This document shows, in pieces, positions 16,693 through 25,387 of a stretch of DNA of 64,000 bases. Each line of letters begins with the position of its first letter. Position 1 is the stretch's first letter. This DNA comes from Jejuia sp. UBA6058. Lineage in GTDB: Bacteria > Bacteroidota > Bacteroidia > Flavobacteriales > Flavobacteriaceae. The notes beneath the pieces were generated by a model. It had not been told where the DNA came from. It worked only from the letters and a program-made list of their open reading frames with translations, and did not search any database. A program made the position numbers and the translations under genes. The stretch is taken from NCBI GenBank assembly GCA_002428965.1, contig DIYI01000012.1, forward strand, positions 186,001 to 250,000, given 5' to 3'.

Positions 16693-17187
16693 ATGCAACT
16701 ACAAATACGAGATGCTAAAAAAGAAGACATGACTCAAGTGCATAGTCTCATAAAAGAATTGGCCATTTTTGAAAAAGAACCTGATGCTGTGGAGGTGACA
16801 ATTAAAGATTTAGAAAATGATGGGTTTGGAGAAACGCCACAATTTCATTGTTTTGTAGCTGAAGTAGATGCTAAAATTAAAGGTATTGCATTAATATACA
16901 ACCGTTATTCTACATGGAAAGGCAGAGCCATTCATCTTGAAGACCTAATTGTGAGTGAAAAAATGCGAGGGCACGGTTTAGGCACAAAACTCCTAGATGA
17001 AGTAATAAAATACGGCCATAAAAAAGGTGTGAGGCGTATAAATTGGGAAGTTTTAGATTGGAATGAACCGGCAATTGAATTTTACGAAAAGAACGGCGCT
17101 AATGTGATGCGCGATTGGAATGTAGTACAGCTAAATGAGACGGCTATAAAAAATTATATTTCTAAATTAGAAGATGCAAGTTTTTAA
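16693..17187 (+). CDS. GNAT-family N-acetyltransferase
   Basis: The 164-residue protein has the GNAT acetyl-CoA motif A (EDLIVSEKMRGHGLGTKLLDEVI, containing R-G-H-G-L-G) and the motif B segment EPAIEFYEKNGA. It resembles diamine/thialysine acetyltransferases (EFLKEPDAVEVT-like N-terminus, SIGNRY region), but the substrate cannot be fixed from sequence alone. Its last 14 bases overlap the start of the aspartate kinase gene, so they form an operon. Confidence 0.88.
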   Translation: MQLQIRDAKKEDMTQVHSLIKELAIFEKEPDAVEVTIKDLENDGFGETPQFHCFVAEVDAKIKGIALIYNRYSTWKGRAIHLEDLIVSEKMRGHGLGTKLLDEVIKYGHKKGVRRINWEVLDWNEPAIEFYEKNGANVMRDWNVVQLNETAIKNYISKLEDASF

Positions 17188-18424
17188 ATTTGGTGGTGCA
17201 TCGATTAAAGATTCTGCAGGTGTTAAAAACTTAATCAAGGTCTTACACACTGTGGACCATAAAAGCACACTTATTGTTGTCTCGGCAATGGGTAAGACCA
17301 CCAATGCCCTTGAAATTGTAGTAAAAAATTATTTTAACAACAAAACCGAGCTTAAAAGTGCTTTACAGGAAGTGATTAAATATCACAATAATATTCTTCT
17401 AGATTTATTTAGTAATGAATCACATCCTATATTTAAAAAAATAAATAATTTATTTCGAGAGTTGGATGGGTTTTTAAATTCTAATAAATCACCTAATTAC
17501 AATTATGTATACGATCAAGTTGTGAGTTATGGAGAATTAGTCTCAACCGCAATAATAAGCGACTATTTGAATACTGTTGGATTCAATAACGAATGGCTTG
17601 ATTCTAGAGAATATATTAAAACTGACAATTATTATAGGAGGGCGAATGTAAATTGGCAAACAACACAACAAGCAATAAATACAAACTTTAAAAGGGACAC
17701 ATTATACATTACTCAAGGTTTTATAGGTAGTGATAACAATAACTTTACTTCTACTTTAGGAAGAGAAGGAAGTGATTACACTGCTGCTATTTACGCATAT
17801 TGCTTAAATGCAAATACAGTTACCATTTGGAAAGACGTTCCAGGAGTATTAAGTGCCGATCCTAGATATTTTGATAACGCCCAATTATTGCATCAAATAT
17901 CTTACGAAGAAGCCATAGAACTTGCATTTTATGGTGCATCGGTTATTCACCCAAAAACGTTACAACCTTTGCAACAGAAGGAGATCCCATTATATGTAAA
18001 ATCCTTTATTAACCCAGAAGGTTCTGGTACACGAGTTGGTAAGGGCATCAAGCTTAAACCTGAAATTCCTTGCTTTATTTTAAAGAAACATCAAGTATTA
18101 ATATCCCTATCATCTTTAGACTTTTCATACATCGTTGAAGAAAATATTAGTGAAATTTTCAAACTACTTCATAAGCATAAAATGAAAGTAGATGTTATTC
18201 AAAATTCTGCAATCAGTTTTTCAGTATGTATTGATGATACCTTTTACAACTTAGAAAACCTACTACAACTTCTTAAAGCAAAATTTCGAGTAACATGCTA
18301 TAAAGACGTATCGCTTTATACCATAAGACATTACACCTCTGAAGCTCTAAAATCTTTGGAGGAAGGAAAAACTATACTTTTAAAACAATTAACACAAGAG
18401 ACCGTTCAAATAGTAACTAAATAG
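17174..18424 (+). CDS. lysC: Aspartate kinase (monofunctional)
   Basis: The 416-residue protein phosphorylates aspartate, the first step to lysine, threonine, methionine and diaminopimelate. It carries the amino-acid-kinase signature FKFGGASIKD at the N-terminus, VSYGELVS, the nucleotide site TSTLGREGSDYTAA and DPRYF. A C-terminal region of about 120 residues resembles ACT domains but is diverged. No homoserine dehydrogenase domain follows. The start overlaps the upstream GNAT gene by 14 bases. The symbol is by function; flavobacteria have several aspartokinases. Confidence 0.88.
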   Translation: MQVFKFGGASIKDSAGVKNLIKVLHTVDHKSTLIVVSAMGKTTNALEIVVKNYFNNKTELKSALQEVIKYHNNILLDLFSNESHPIFKKINNLFRELDGFLNSNKSPNYNYVYDQVVSYGELVSTAIISDYLNTVGFNNEWLDSREYIKTDNYYRRANVNWQTTQQAINTNFKRDTLYITQGFIGSDNNNFTSTLGREGSDYTAAIYAYCLNANTVTIWKDVPGVLSADPRYFDNAQLLHQISYEEAIELAFYGASVIHPKTLQPLQQKEIPLYVKSFINPEGSGTRVGKGIKLKPEIPCFILKKHQVLISLSSLDFSYIVEENISEIFKLLHKHKMKVDVIQNSAISFSVCIDDTFYNLENLLQLLKAKFRVTCYKDVSLYTIRHYTSEALKSLEEGKTILLKQLTQETVQIVTK

Positions 18425-18447
18425 TTTTATTTATTACATTTACGCTA

Positions 18448-20280
18448 ATGGGGAAACAGCAAGATACAGGTTTAGTTACCGCCAAAGAGGTTGCCAAAGC
18501 AATTCAACTTAATAAGTATGGATTTCTCGGAACTTTTATAGGCTGGTTGCTTATGAAGGTATTAAAGATTTCCACATTGAATAAGATTTACAAGCGTAAT
18601 AAACATCTTAGCGACTTAGAATTTTTAAATGCAATTCTGGGTGATTTTCAGATTAAATTTGAGATTCCAGAAGAAGACTTAAAACGCTTACCAAAAGAGG
18701 GTGCTTACATTACAATTTCCAATCATCCTTTGGGCGGAATTGATGGTATTCTATTATTAAAATTGATGATAGAACAACGTTCAGATTTTAAGATTATAGC
18801 TAATTTTCTTTTAAATCGCATTAAACCACTTGAACCTTACATTATGCCGGTAAATCCTTTTGAAGACAGAAAAGATGTAAAGTCTAGCATTGCAGGTTTT
18901 AAAAATGCCATTTTGCATTTACGCGATGGCCATCCGTTGGGTATTTTTCCTGCCGGAGAGGTGTCTACCTATAAAGACGGAAAATTAGTAGTTGACAAAC
19001 CATGGGAAGATGCCGCCATGAAGTTAGTTAAGAAAGCAGAAGTTCCAGTAGTTCCGATATATTTTCACGCCAAAAACAGTAAACTCTTTTATCAGCTTTC
19101 AAAAATTAGCGATACGTTTCGTACCGCAAAATTACCTTCTGAATTATTGACACAAAAGAGACGCACCATAAAAGTTCGCATTGGAAAACCTATTTCAGTT
19201 AAAGATCAAAAAGAACATATTGCTTTGGATGAATTTTCAGAATTTATCAGAAAAAAAACATACATGTTAGCCAATGCTTTTGAAAAAAAGCCAAAAATTC
19301 TGGACAATATCTCTTCTAATTTAAAAATACCTAAAACACCCAAAAATATCGTTACCGCGGTTGATGATAAATTAATGATTCAAGAAGTTGAGAGCTTGAG
19401 AATAAACAAATCTAGACTGCTTGAAAGCAAGAATTACGAGGTGTTTTTGGCTGATGCTAAAACAATTCCAAACATTTTAACCGAAATTGGAAGGTTAAGG
19501 GAAATCACATTTCGAGAAGTTGGAGAAGGTACTAACGAAGCTATTGATTTAGATGAATTTGACAATTACTATCACCATATGTTTTTATGGGATAGCGAGA
19601 AAAAAATTATTGCAGGTGCCTACCGAATGGGTTTGGGGTCAAAAATATTTGCTAGATTCGGAATTGATGGCTTTTATCTTCAAGATTTATTTCGTTTTGA
19701 ACCCGAACTTTACAAAATGATGAGCGAATCCATCGAAATGGGGCGCGCTTTCATCATAAAGGAATACCAGCAAAAACCCATGCCATTATTCTTGCTTTGG
19801 AAAGGCATTGTCCATACAACTTTAAGACATCCAGAACACAATTATTTAATTGGCGGAGTTAGCATTAGCAATCAGTTTTCAAACTTTTCTAAATCGTTAA
19901 TGATCGAATTTATGAAATCGCACTATTACGATCCATATTTGGCACAATATGTGAGACCTAAAAAGGAGTTTAAAGTGAAACTTAAAGATGCTGATAAGGA
20001 TTTTGTTTTCGATGAAACAGAGGCCGACTTAAATAAATTTGATAAGTTTATTGATGAAATAGAGCCTGGAGCATTACGCTTACCCGTTTTGCTTAAAAAA
20101 TACATCAAACAAAATGCAAAATTAGTAGCTTTTAATGTAGACCCGCTATTCAATAACGCCGTTGACGGATTAATGTATATTAGAATTGCAGATTTACCCG
20201 AAAGTACCGTAAGACCTGTAATGGAGGAATTTCAGGCAGAATTAGAACGGAAATTTACAGAAGAAACTAATGAGCCTTAA
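18448..20280 (+). CDS. OlsF-like bifunctional acyltransferase (amino-acid lipid synthesis)
   Basis: The 610-residue protein joins two acyltransferases. The N-terminal part (about 80-275) is PlsC-like, with ISNHPLGGIDG (an H-x5-D variant), FPAGEVS and VPIYFH. The C-terminal part (about 320-560) is a GNAT/OlsB-like hemolysin-type N-acyltransferase (LREITFREVGEG, FDNYYHHMFLWD, ESIEMGRAFI). This layout is that of OlsF, described in Serratia and Flavobacterium as making ornithine or related amino-acid lipids with both N- and O-acylation. Which amino acid is used here is inference. It lies 23 bases behind lysC and overlaps the next gene by 11 bases. Confidence 0.82.
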   Translation: MGKQQDTGLVTAKEVAKAIQLNKYGFLGTFIGWLLMKVLKISTLNKIYKRNKHLSDLEFLNAILGDFQIKFEIPEEDLKRLPKEGAYITISNHPLGGIDGILLLKLMIEQRSDFKIIANFLLNRIKPLEPYIMPVNPFEDRKDVKSSIAGFKNAILHLRDGHPLGIFPAGEVSTYKDGKLVVDKPWEDAAMKLVKKAEVPVVPIYFHAKNSKLFYQLSKISDTFRTAKLPSELLTQKRRTIKVRIGKPISVKDQKEHIALDEFSEFIRKKTYMLANAFEKKPKILDNISSNLKIPKTPKNIVTAVDDKLMIQEVESLRINKSRLLESKNYEVFLADAKTIPNILTEIGRLREITFREVGEGTNEAIDLDEFDNYYHHMFLWDSEKKIIAGAYRMGLGSKIFARFGIDGFYLQDLFRFEPELYKMMSESIEMGRAFIIKEYQQKPMPLFLLWKGIVHTTLRHPEHNYLIGGVSISNQFSNFSKSLMIEFMKSHYYDPYLAQYVRPKKEFKVKLKDADKDFVFDETEADLNKFDKFIDEIEPGALRLPVLLKKYIKQNAKLVAFNVDPLFNNAVDGLMYIRIADLPESTVRPVMEEFQAELERKFTEETNEP

Positions 20281-21298
20281 AACCTTATTTTTAATAGTTA
20301 TAGTTCTAATTACGAATTTGACGATTTGTCAAACTATTAAAGGTAGAGTTATTGATGCCACAACAAAAAAACCTATTGAGGCTGTTGCCATTTATTTTGA
20401 TAATACTACAAGAGGTACAATAACAAATAGCAAAGGCGAATTTTCAATTAATTATAATAATGCCATTCAATCGCCTTTAGTTATAACATTCTTAGGGTAT
20501 AAAAAAGAACTTATAACAAATTATCGAAATCAAAAATTTCTTGATATACATCTGGAGGAATCTCATGAATCTTTAGACGAAGTTCTCGTAAATGCAAACG
20601 ACGGGCTTACACGAAAGGAAAAACTTAAAGTATTTAGAAGAGAGTTTCTAGGGAATTCAAAATTTGGAAAATCTTGTACTATACTTAACGAAGATGCTAT
20701 AATACTCAAGTATTTAAAAAAAGAGAAACGCCTTATAGCCTATTCCGTCGAGCCTCTAAAAATTGAAAACACTGGTCTTCAATATTTAGTAACCTACGAT
20801 CTAAGTTCATTTTACGCACAATTTGTACATACAAATGCCAAAGCAAATAATTTTGAAGTTAAAGCCGTTGGGTTTAGAGGCAATCCCTACTATCAAGATA
20901 TGGCTGTTTTTAATAAAGAAAAAGCTAAGAAAAATAGAGCTAAAGCCTATAAAGGCTCAGTCCTTCAATTTATGCGTGCTCTTTATGCAGAAAATTTAGA
21001 AGAAGAAAAATTTCGAACCTACCTCATCAATGTAAGAACCGCGCCTAAAAATGTTTTTAATATCGAGTTTTATAACGACACCGCAATTAAGGCAGTAAGT
21101 TTAAAAAGTAGGCCTATCATGATTTCTTTCAAAAACAAACAATTCTCTCAAATTCAAGTTTTAGTATCACATTTTTTAGTAGATGTTTATGGTAACTATA
21201 CAGATGTCTCAAAAGTATCTTTTTCAGGTTATCTTGGTAGTAAGCGATTTGGAGATTTATTGCCCTTTGATTATGGACTTAATTTAGATGGTAACTAG
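20270..21298 (+). CDS. Exported CarboxypepD_reg-domain protein (paralogue 1)
   Basis: The 342-residue protein has a signal peptide (LTICQ) and then a carboxypeptidase-regulatory-like beta-sandwich (about 20-105: IKGRVIDATTKKPIEAVAIY, GEFSINY, PLVITFLGYKK). A region of about 230 residues without known motif follows. Such proteins sit in the periplasm or outer membrane; unlike SusC-type receptors there is no plug or barrel. The next gene encodes a clear paralogue, so they are a tandem duplication. The ATG lies inside the end of the acyltransferase gene. Confidence 0.82.
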   Translation: MSLKTLFLIVIVLITNLTICQTIKGRVIDATTKKPIEAVAIYFDNTTRGTITNSKGEFSINYNNAIQSPLVITFLGYKKELITNYRNQKFLDIHLEESHESLDEVLVNANDGLTRKEKLKVFRREFLGNSKFGKSCTILNEDAIILKYLKKEKRLIAYSVEPLKIENTGLQYLVTYDLSSFYAQFVHTNAKANNFEVKAVGFRGNPYYQDMAVFNKEKAKKNRAKAYKGSVLQFMRALYAENLEEEKFRTYLINVRTAPKNVFNIEFYNDTAIKAVSLKSRPIMISFKNKQFSQIQVLVSHFLVDVYGNYTDVSKVSFSGYLGSKRFGDLLPFDYGLNLDGN

Positions 21299-21309
21299 AT
21301 AAATTGTAA

Positions 21310-22329
21310 ATGAAATTCAAGATTTTTCTTTTAATCACTTTAATAAACCTACCTCAGCTCTCTGTTTGTCAAACAATTCAGGGCAGAGTTATTGATGCGG
21401 TAACAAAAACACCAATAGAGGCTGCTGCTGTTTATTTTGATAATACAACTGTTGGTACCACAACCAACTCAGATGGGGTATTCACACTTAGTTACGCTAA
21501 AAAAATTAAATCTCCATTAGTAATATCTTTTCTCGGTTACAAAAAACAAGTTATTAACGATTATAAAGTTAAAGGTAATATTGAGGTTTTATTGGAAGAG
21601 CAATTGGAAGCTTTAAACAAGGTAGTTATAACAGCAAATGATGGTATGTCTAGGAGACAAAAACTCAACTATTTTAAAAGAGAATTTTTAGGGACTTCAC
21701 GGTTCGCAAACACTTGTAAGATCTTAAATGAAGATGATATTGTTTTAAAATATAATAAAAAAGAAAGAATTCTTACTGGGTATTCAAAAGCATCTTTAAT
21801 AATTGAAAACACAGCTTTACAATATTTGATTAATTACGACGTATCAACATTTACGCTTAAGTTTTATCCTTTAAATTCTGAAAATCATCCTTTTGACGCA
21901 GAGTTCATGGGTTTTATGGGTACCTCATTTTATAAAGATTTAACAATATTTAATGAAAAGAAAGCTAAGAAAAATAGAACCAAAGCATACTCAGGTTCCA
22001 GATTGCAATTTGTTAGAGCCTTGTATGATATGAAAATAGAAGAAAGGGGTTACCAATTGTTTGACGGTAAAACTAAAATTGAACCTCAAGAATATTCAAA
22101 TTATTTCTCAATGGAGACGAATAAAGAAACTGGCATTAAAAGATTAACCATCGTACGTCCGCTAAAAATTTTATACAAAAATTGGGAAAAGTCTATCATC
22201 ATATTTCAAACGCCTTCTATTTTTATAGATCAATACGGTAATTATACTGATGCAGATCAGATTAGATTTTCTGGAATCATGGGTGAACAAAGGGTTGGAG
22301 AGTTATTGCCTTTTGATTATGGGCTCTAA
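21310..22329 (+). CDS. Exported CarboxypepD_reg-domain protein (paralogue 2)
   Basis: This 339-residue protein lines up with its neighbour over the whole length: GRVIDAVTKTPIEAAAVYFD, SFLGYKKQVI, LQYLINYDVS, KKAKKNRTKAYSGS, and an end with SGIMGEQRVGELLPFDYGL. The signal peptide ends SVCQ. Role unknown. Twelve bases separate the pair. Both converge on the arsenic-type cluster on the other strand. Confidence 0.82.
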   Translation: MKFKIFLLITLINLPQLSVCQTIQGRVIDAVTKTPIEAAAVYFDNTTVGTTTNSDGVFTLSYAKKIKSPLVISFLGYKKQVINDYKVKGNIEVLLEEQLEALNKVVITANDGMSRRQKLNYFKREFLGTSRFANTCKILNEDDIVLKYNKKERILTGYSKASLIIENTALQYLINYDVSTFTLKFYPLNSENHPFDAEFMGFMGTSFYKDLTIFNEKKAKKNRTKAYSGSRLQFVRALYDMKIEERGYQLFDGKTKIEPQEYSNYFSMETNKETGIKRLTIVRPLKILYKNWEKSIIIFQTPSIFIDQYGNYTDADQIRFSGIMGEQRVGELLPFDYGL

Positions 22330-22346
22330 TAAGAAAACTTAATAAA

Positions 22347-22958
22347 TTAAAGGTCACCAAATACAAACTTCATCTCAGAAGCTATTTGCAAACTACGCTC
22401 TAAATACGTTTCTGACTGATGAGGCGTTCCATCAGATGTTTTAGGATCTTCATACGTAATCGCGATACGTTTATCACATCCAAAAACTATTGGGCAACCT
22501 TCGTCTGCCGAAGAGCACGTCATAATCGCTGCAAATTCTGAAGTTGGATTAAAATCAGCATCATACTCTTTTGAAAATGCAATTATTGGATGAGCATTCT
22601 CTGAGAACTTAATCGCATAAACAGGATTTTCTTCTTCTGATAGTTTATTAATAGCAAATCCTTGGTTAGACAAAGTTTCTCCAACTTTAGGGAACATTGC
22701 TGTTGCCTCGGTACCCCCAGAGTAACAAAACACATTTTTAATATCAAAATAAGCCGCCATAGTTTGCGCCCAAACTTGAGATAAATGGCTCCGCCTTGAA
22801 TTATGTGTACAAATAAAGTTTAAACGAATTGATGCGTCAGATTTAATTTTATCCCTTATATAATCTGATAATTGGTTTAAAACTACTTTTCTTTCCTCAG
22901 AAACTATATCTGTATCTAATGTTTCTATTACATTAGAAATGTCTTTGAATATTGTCAT
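22347..22958 (-). CDS. Low-molecular-weight phosphatase / arsenate reductase-like protein
   Basis: The 203-residue protein has the LMW tyrosine-phosphatase P-loop variant CTHNSRRSH, where arsenate reductases of this fold have CxxNxxRS, and later cysteines in IMTCSSADEGCP that could serve redox cycling. It lies in a run with a DUF6428 protein and an ArsR-type repressor on the same strand, supporting arsenate reduction or a linked thiol chemistry. The usual ACR3 or ArsB arsenite pump is not next to it. The sequence is intact. Confidence 0.82.
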   Translation of the reverse strand: MTIFKDISNVIETLDTDIVSEERKVVLNQLSDYIRDKIKSDASIRLNFICTHNSRRSHLSQVWAQTMAAYFDIKNVFCYSGGTEATAMFPKVGETLSNQGFAINKLSEEENPVYAIKFSENAHPIIAFSKEYDADFNPTSEFAAIMTCSSADEGCPIVFGCDKRIAITYEDPKTSDGTPHQSETYLERSLQIASEMKFVFGDL

Positions 22959-23033
22959 TCTATGTTTAACAGTTTAATGAATGTGATTTATAAACTAATC
23001 TCGTCCTATTAATAAAGCTAGGGTTTATAAAAG

Positions 23034-23053
23034 ATCCCGCTCTGCAGCGGGAT
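23034..23053 (-). terminator. Hairpin between the DUF6428 and phosphatase genes
   Basis: atcccgct-ctgc-agcgggat forms a perfect 8-bp stem. On the minus strand it is followed by a short cttttat run, so it may be a weak terminator or processing site that lowers expression of the phosphatase. Confidence 0.45.
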
Positions 23054-23107
23054 TAGTCCAACCATCAATTTAAATCTTTACTGCGCAGAGCTTTAAATTG
23101 GGTTTCA

Positions 23108-23602
23108 CTAACAACACCCGCTTGTTGGAGAACAACATGTTTCAGAAGCAGTTGTTGACTCAACAGTTTCGGCAACTCCGCAAGTTTCTTTTGCCTTACA
23201 ATCTGTTTTTTCGACAGCTAAATTAAAAATTAAGTTATGTCCTCGTATTTCGAAATCGTTAACAAATAGTTGGGCAGTATGGAACGTCTCATTGCTATAT
23301 TCAAACTTAACTTCAGCATCGAGAGTGTAAGGCTTCATGCTTCCTACTTTATTCAAAATACCTAAAGCTTTAAGTACTGACATAAATTCTGTTTTCTCCT
23401 TTTCTTTAGGGCTTTCCCAAAGTTGAATTATAGTCTCTCTCCAACTATCAACTCCTGCACCACAATCTACAGAATCTATGGCTACATGCTTAACTTCAGT
23501 AATATGATAATTTGCACCTACAAATACACCTTCAGCGTATTCAAAAAGCAAAGTTTTGTTTTTATACAAGTTTAAAATTGATAGTAATTCTTCCGTTTTC
23601 AT
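23108..23602 (-). CDS. DUF6428-like protein with cysteine-rich tail
   Basis: The 164-residue protein matches the DUF6428 type seen beside arsR in Bacteroidota (FEYAEGVFVGANYHITEVKHV, SVDCGAGVDSWRETIIQLWE). The C-terminal 35 residues hold seven cysteines, ending ETCCSPTSGCC, an arrangement suited to binding a thiophilic metalloid or metal. Function is not established. It lies 22 bases downstream of arsR, so the two are co-transcribed. Confidence 0.75.
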   Translation of the reverse strand: MKTEELLSILNLYKNKTLLFEYAEGVFVGANYHITEVKHVAIDSVDCGAGVDSWRETIIQLWESPKEKEKTEFMSVLKALGILNKVGSMKPYTLDAEVKFEYSNETFHTAQLFVNDFEIRGHNLIFNLAVEKTDCKAKETCGVAETVESTTASETCCSPTSGCC

Positions 23603-23624
23603 ACTTAAATGCTTTATGTTATAA

Positions 23625-23948
23625 TCAGCAACAATTCGATGCTGTAGTATTAAAAAATGTATTTAAATGGGATTGAAATTCTTGAAATCGATCAACATTT
23701 AAACAATAGCAAATGCTTTTACCTTCAAAACTACCTTTTAACAAACCAGCTTCGTTAATTACTTTTAAATGTTGCGAAATTGTGGGTTGAGACAAACCTA
23801 TTTCATCTACAATATCATTGCAAATGCAAGAATCTTGCTTACTTATATATTGCAAAATGGAAAGACGAGCAGGATGCGCAAAAACCTTAGCCATTGTAGC
23901 CATCTGGTTAATTTCCTCAGAATAAATATGCAATTTTGAAGCTCCCAT
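23625..23948 (-). CDS. arsR: ArsR/SmtB-family repressor
   Basis: This 107-residue winged-helix repressor has the arsenic-sensing style cysteine pair CIC in helix 3 (QDSCICNDIVDEIGLSQPTI) and a CC at the very C-terminus. The recognition helix is LSQPTISQHLKVINEAGLL. In this family thiolate binding of As(III) or Sb(III) releases DNA. An 18-bp perfect palindrome overlaps its own promoter (23984-24001), so autorepression is likely. The gene heads the DUF6428 and phosphatase run. Confidence 0.9.
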   Translation of the reverse strand: MGASKLHIYSEEINQMATMAKVFAHPARLSILQYISKQDSCICNDIVDEIGLSQPTISQHLKVINEAGLLKGSFEGKSICYCLNVDRFQEFQSHLNTFFNTTASNCC

Positions 23949-23965
23949 TAGTATTGTTTTCAGAA

Positions 23966-24001
23966 CAAAGATAGCAATAAAATGTAATATTGCAATATTA
24001 C
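23966..24001 (-). promoter_or_regulatory. arsR promoter with overlapping ArsR operator
   Basis: On the minus strand, TTG (23995-23993), a 19-bp spacer and TATCTTTG (23973-23966) match the Bacteroidetes promoter consensus exactly. The 18-bp perfect palindrome gtaatattgcaatattac (23984-24001) covers the -33 element, the expected position for repression by ArsR. Confidence 0.75.
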
Positions 24002-24015
24002 GATATTAAAAATTG

Positions 24016-24048
24016 TAAAAAAAGTCCAAAGCACACTGCTCCAGACTT
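24016..24048 (-). terminator. Terminator after the TM2 protein gene
   Basis: Read on the minus strand, aagtctggagca and tgctttggactt (24048-24037 and 24033-24022) pair over 12 bp with three G-U pairs, then a T7 run follows. Confidence 0.7.
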
Positions 24049-24058
24049 CATTTTTATT

Positions 24059-24517
24059 TTAAAACCAAGGTTTTTTTCCTGCCTGATAGGTGTTATAAAA
24101 TTCCTCATCGGACTTTGTTAAATAAATGATTCCCTCGATTAATCCGATTAAACCAGTAACCCACACCACTAGCACACCAATTCCAACGCACGATAAAACA
24201 ATTCCAATAATTGTAACCACTAATAGAATAATACCTTCTTTTTGATAACCAAGTACAAACTTATGGATACCTAATGCACCAAATAAAACACCCAATATAC
24301 CTGCCAAAATCTTCTTATTATCACCTGAAGCAAATGTTTCTTTGGCACTTTCAGCAAACTCAGAAGCCGCTTCTTTAGCTTCACTAGCAAATTCCTTTGC
24401 TTTTTCTTTGGCTTCTCCAGCTATTTCTTCCGCTTTATCTGCTGCTTTTTTAGCCCCTTCTTTTGCATCTCCCAACATCTCATTTAAATCGTCACTTAAA
24501 TTTTTTTCGTCTGACAT
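24059..24517 (-). CDS. TM2-domain membrane protein with LEA-like N-terminus
   Basis: The 152-residue protein has an N-terminal charged helical region of about 65 residues made of repeated KE-A/EAK units (DAKEGAKKAADKAEEIAGEAKEK split by similar units), like LEA or YtxH-type proteins. A TM2 domain of two membrane helices follows (ILGVLFGALGIHKFVLGYQ; IGIVLSCVGIGVLVVWVTGL). Function is unknown; stress-related or membrane-associated roles are guesses. It is followed by its own terminator. Confidence 0.82.
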   Translation of the reverse strand: MSDEKNLSDDLNEMLGDAKEGAKKAADKAEEIAGEAKEKAKEFASEAKEAASEFAESAKETFASGDNKKILAGILGVLFGALGIHKFVLGYQKEGIILLVVTIIGIVLSCVGIGVLVVWVTGLIGLIEGIIYLTKSDEEFYNTYQAGKKPWF

Positions 24518-24617
24518 GTTAATAGTTTTTTATGATTAGTATTTAAAAGTAGTAAAAAATTGAATTTACCACTAACTATGTGTGTTTCAAAATGTAAAAA
24601 AGTTACAATTATTTAAT

Positions 24618-25382
24618 CTACCTCAACAATAAAAGTAATCCGCCTACTGCGGTAACTACAATAATAAACTTTCGGTAATTCACATTAGATATTCGTTTTA
24701 CCAATCCTGCACCAAGAAAAAATCCAATTACAATGGTAGGTACTAGCGCTAAATTTAAGACTAAGCTCGCTTTAGTGACTGTTTTCCAAACAAAGAAATG
24801 AAAAGGCAATTTGAATACATTAATAATAAAGAACAACCAAGCTCCAGTGCCAATAAACTCATTTTTAGGCAAACGCATTGCAAGGAAGTAAATATTAGAA
24901 ATAGGACCCGCTAAATTCCCAATCATTGTTGAAAAACCCGCCAAAAAGCCAACAGAATTAGAAAACACCTTATTTTGCGGAATATTGCTCGCCTTCTGCC
25001 TTTCAAAATACCACATGATGCCTATAGAGCCTATAATGATTATAGCCATCACTTTTTTAAATACAGCTTCCGAAATAATATCACCAACCCAAACACCAAC
25101 TAAAACACCCGCCACCATTGCGGGGATTAATTTCTTAATAAACAACCATTGCGTGTGTCTATTATAGTAAATCACAGCTAGAGTATCTGCGGCAATAAGC
25201 ATAGGTAATAAAACACCGGTAGATGCTTTTTCTCCAAAAACAAAAGCCAAAATTAAAATGATTATGATACCAATACCTTTTATCCCTGATTTAGAAAACC
25301 CTAGAATAAAACCAGCAAAGGCTATCGCCACCCATTGTGCAACAGATAAATTATAAGATTGAAGTATCTCGGTTATTCCCAA
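24618..25382 (-). CDS. TSUP-family permease (TauE/SafE type)
   Basis: The 254-residue protein has about eight hydrophobic segments and the TauE/SafE pattern: an N-terminal GFSKSGIKGIG turn and an internal repeat GFSTMIGNLAGPISNIYFL. Family members export sulfite, sulfoacetate or other organosulfur anions; the substrate here is not evident. It is the only transporter near the arsenic-type genes, but it lies beyond the TM2 gene and its terminator, so it is not part of that operon. Confidence 0.85.
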   Translation of the reverse strand: MGITEILQSYNLSVAQWVAIAFAGFILGFSKSGIKGIGIIIILILAFVFGEKASTGVLLPMLIAADTLAVIYYNRHTQWLFIKKLIPAMVAGVLVGVWVGDIISEAVFKKVMAIIIIGSIGIMWYFERQKASNIPQNKVFSNSVGFLAGFSTMIGNLAGPISNIYFLAMRLPKNEFIGTGAWLFFIINVFKLPFHFFVWKTVTKASLVLNLALVPTIVIGFFLGAGLVKRISNVNYRKFIIVVTAVGGLLLLLR

Positions 25383-25387
25383 TTTGG

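Noticed and set aside
24618..25382. TSUP permease considered as the arsenic-cluster exporter
   Set aside because: It is separated from arsR by the TM2 gene and its terminator, and is upstream of, not behind, the ArsR promoter.
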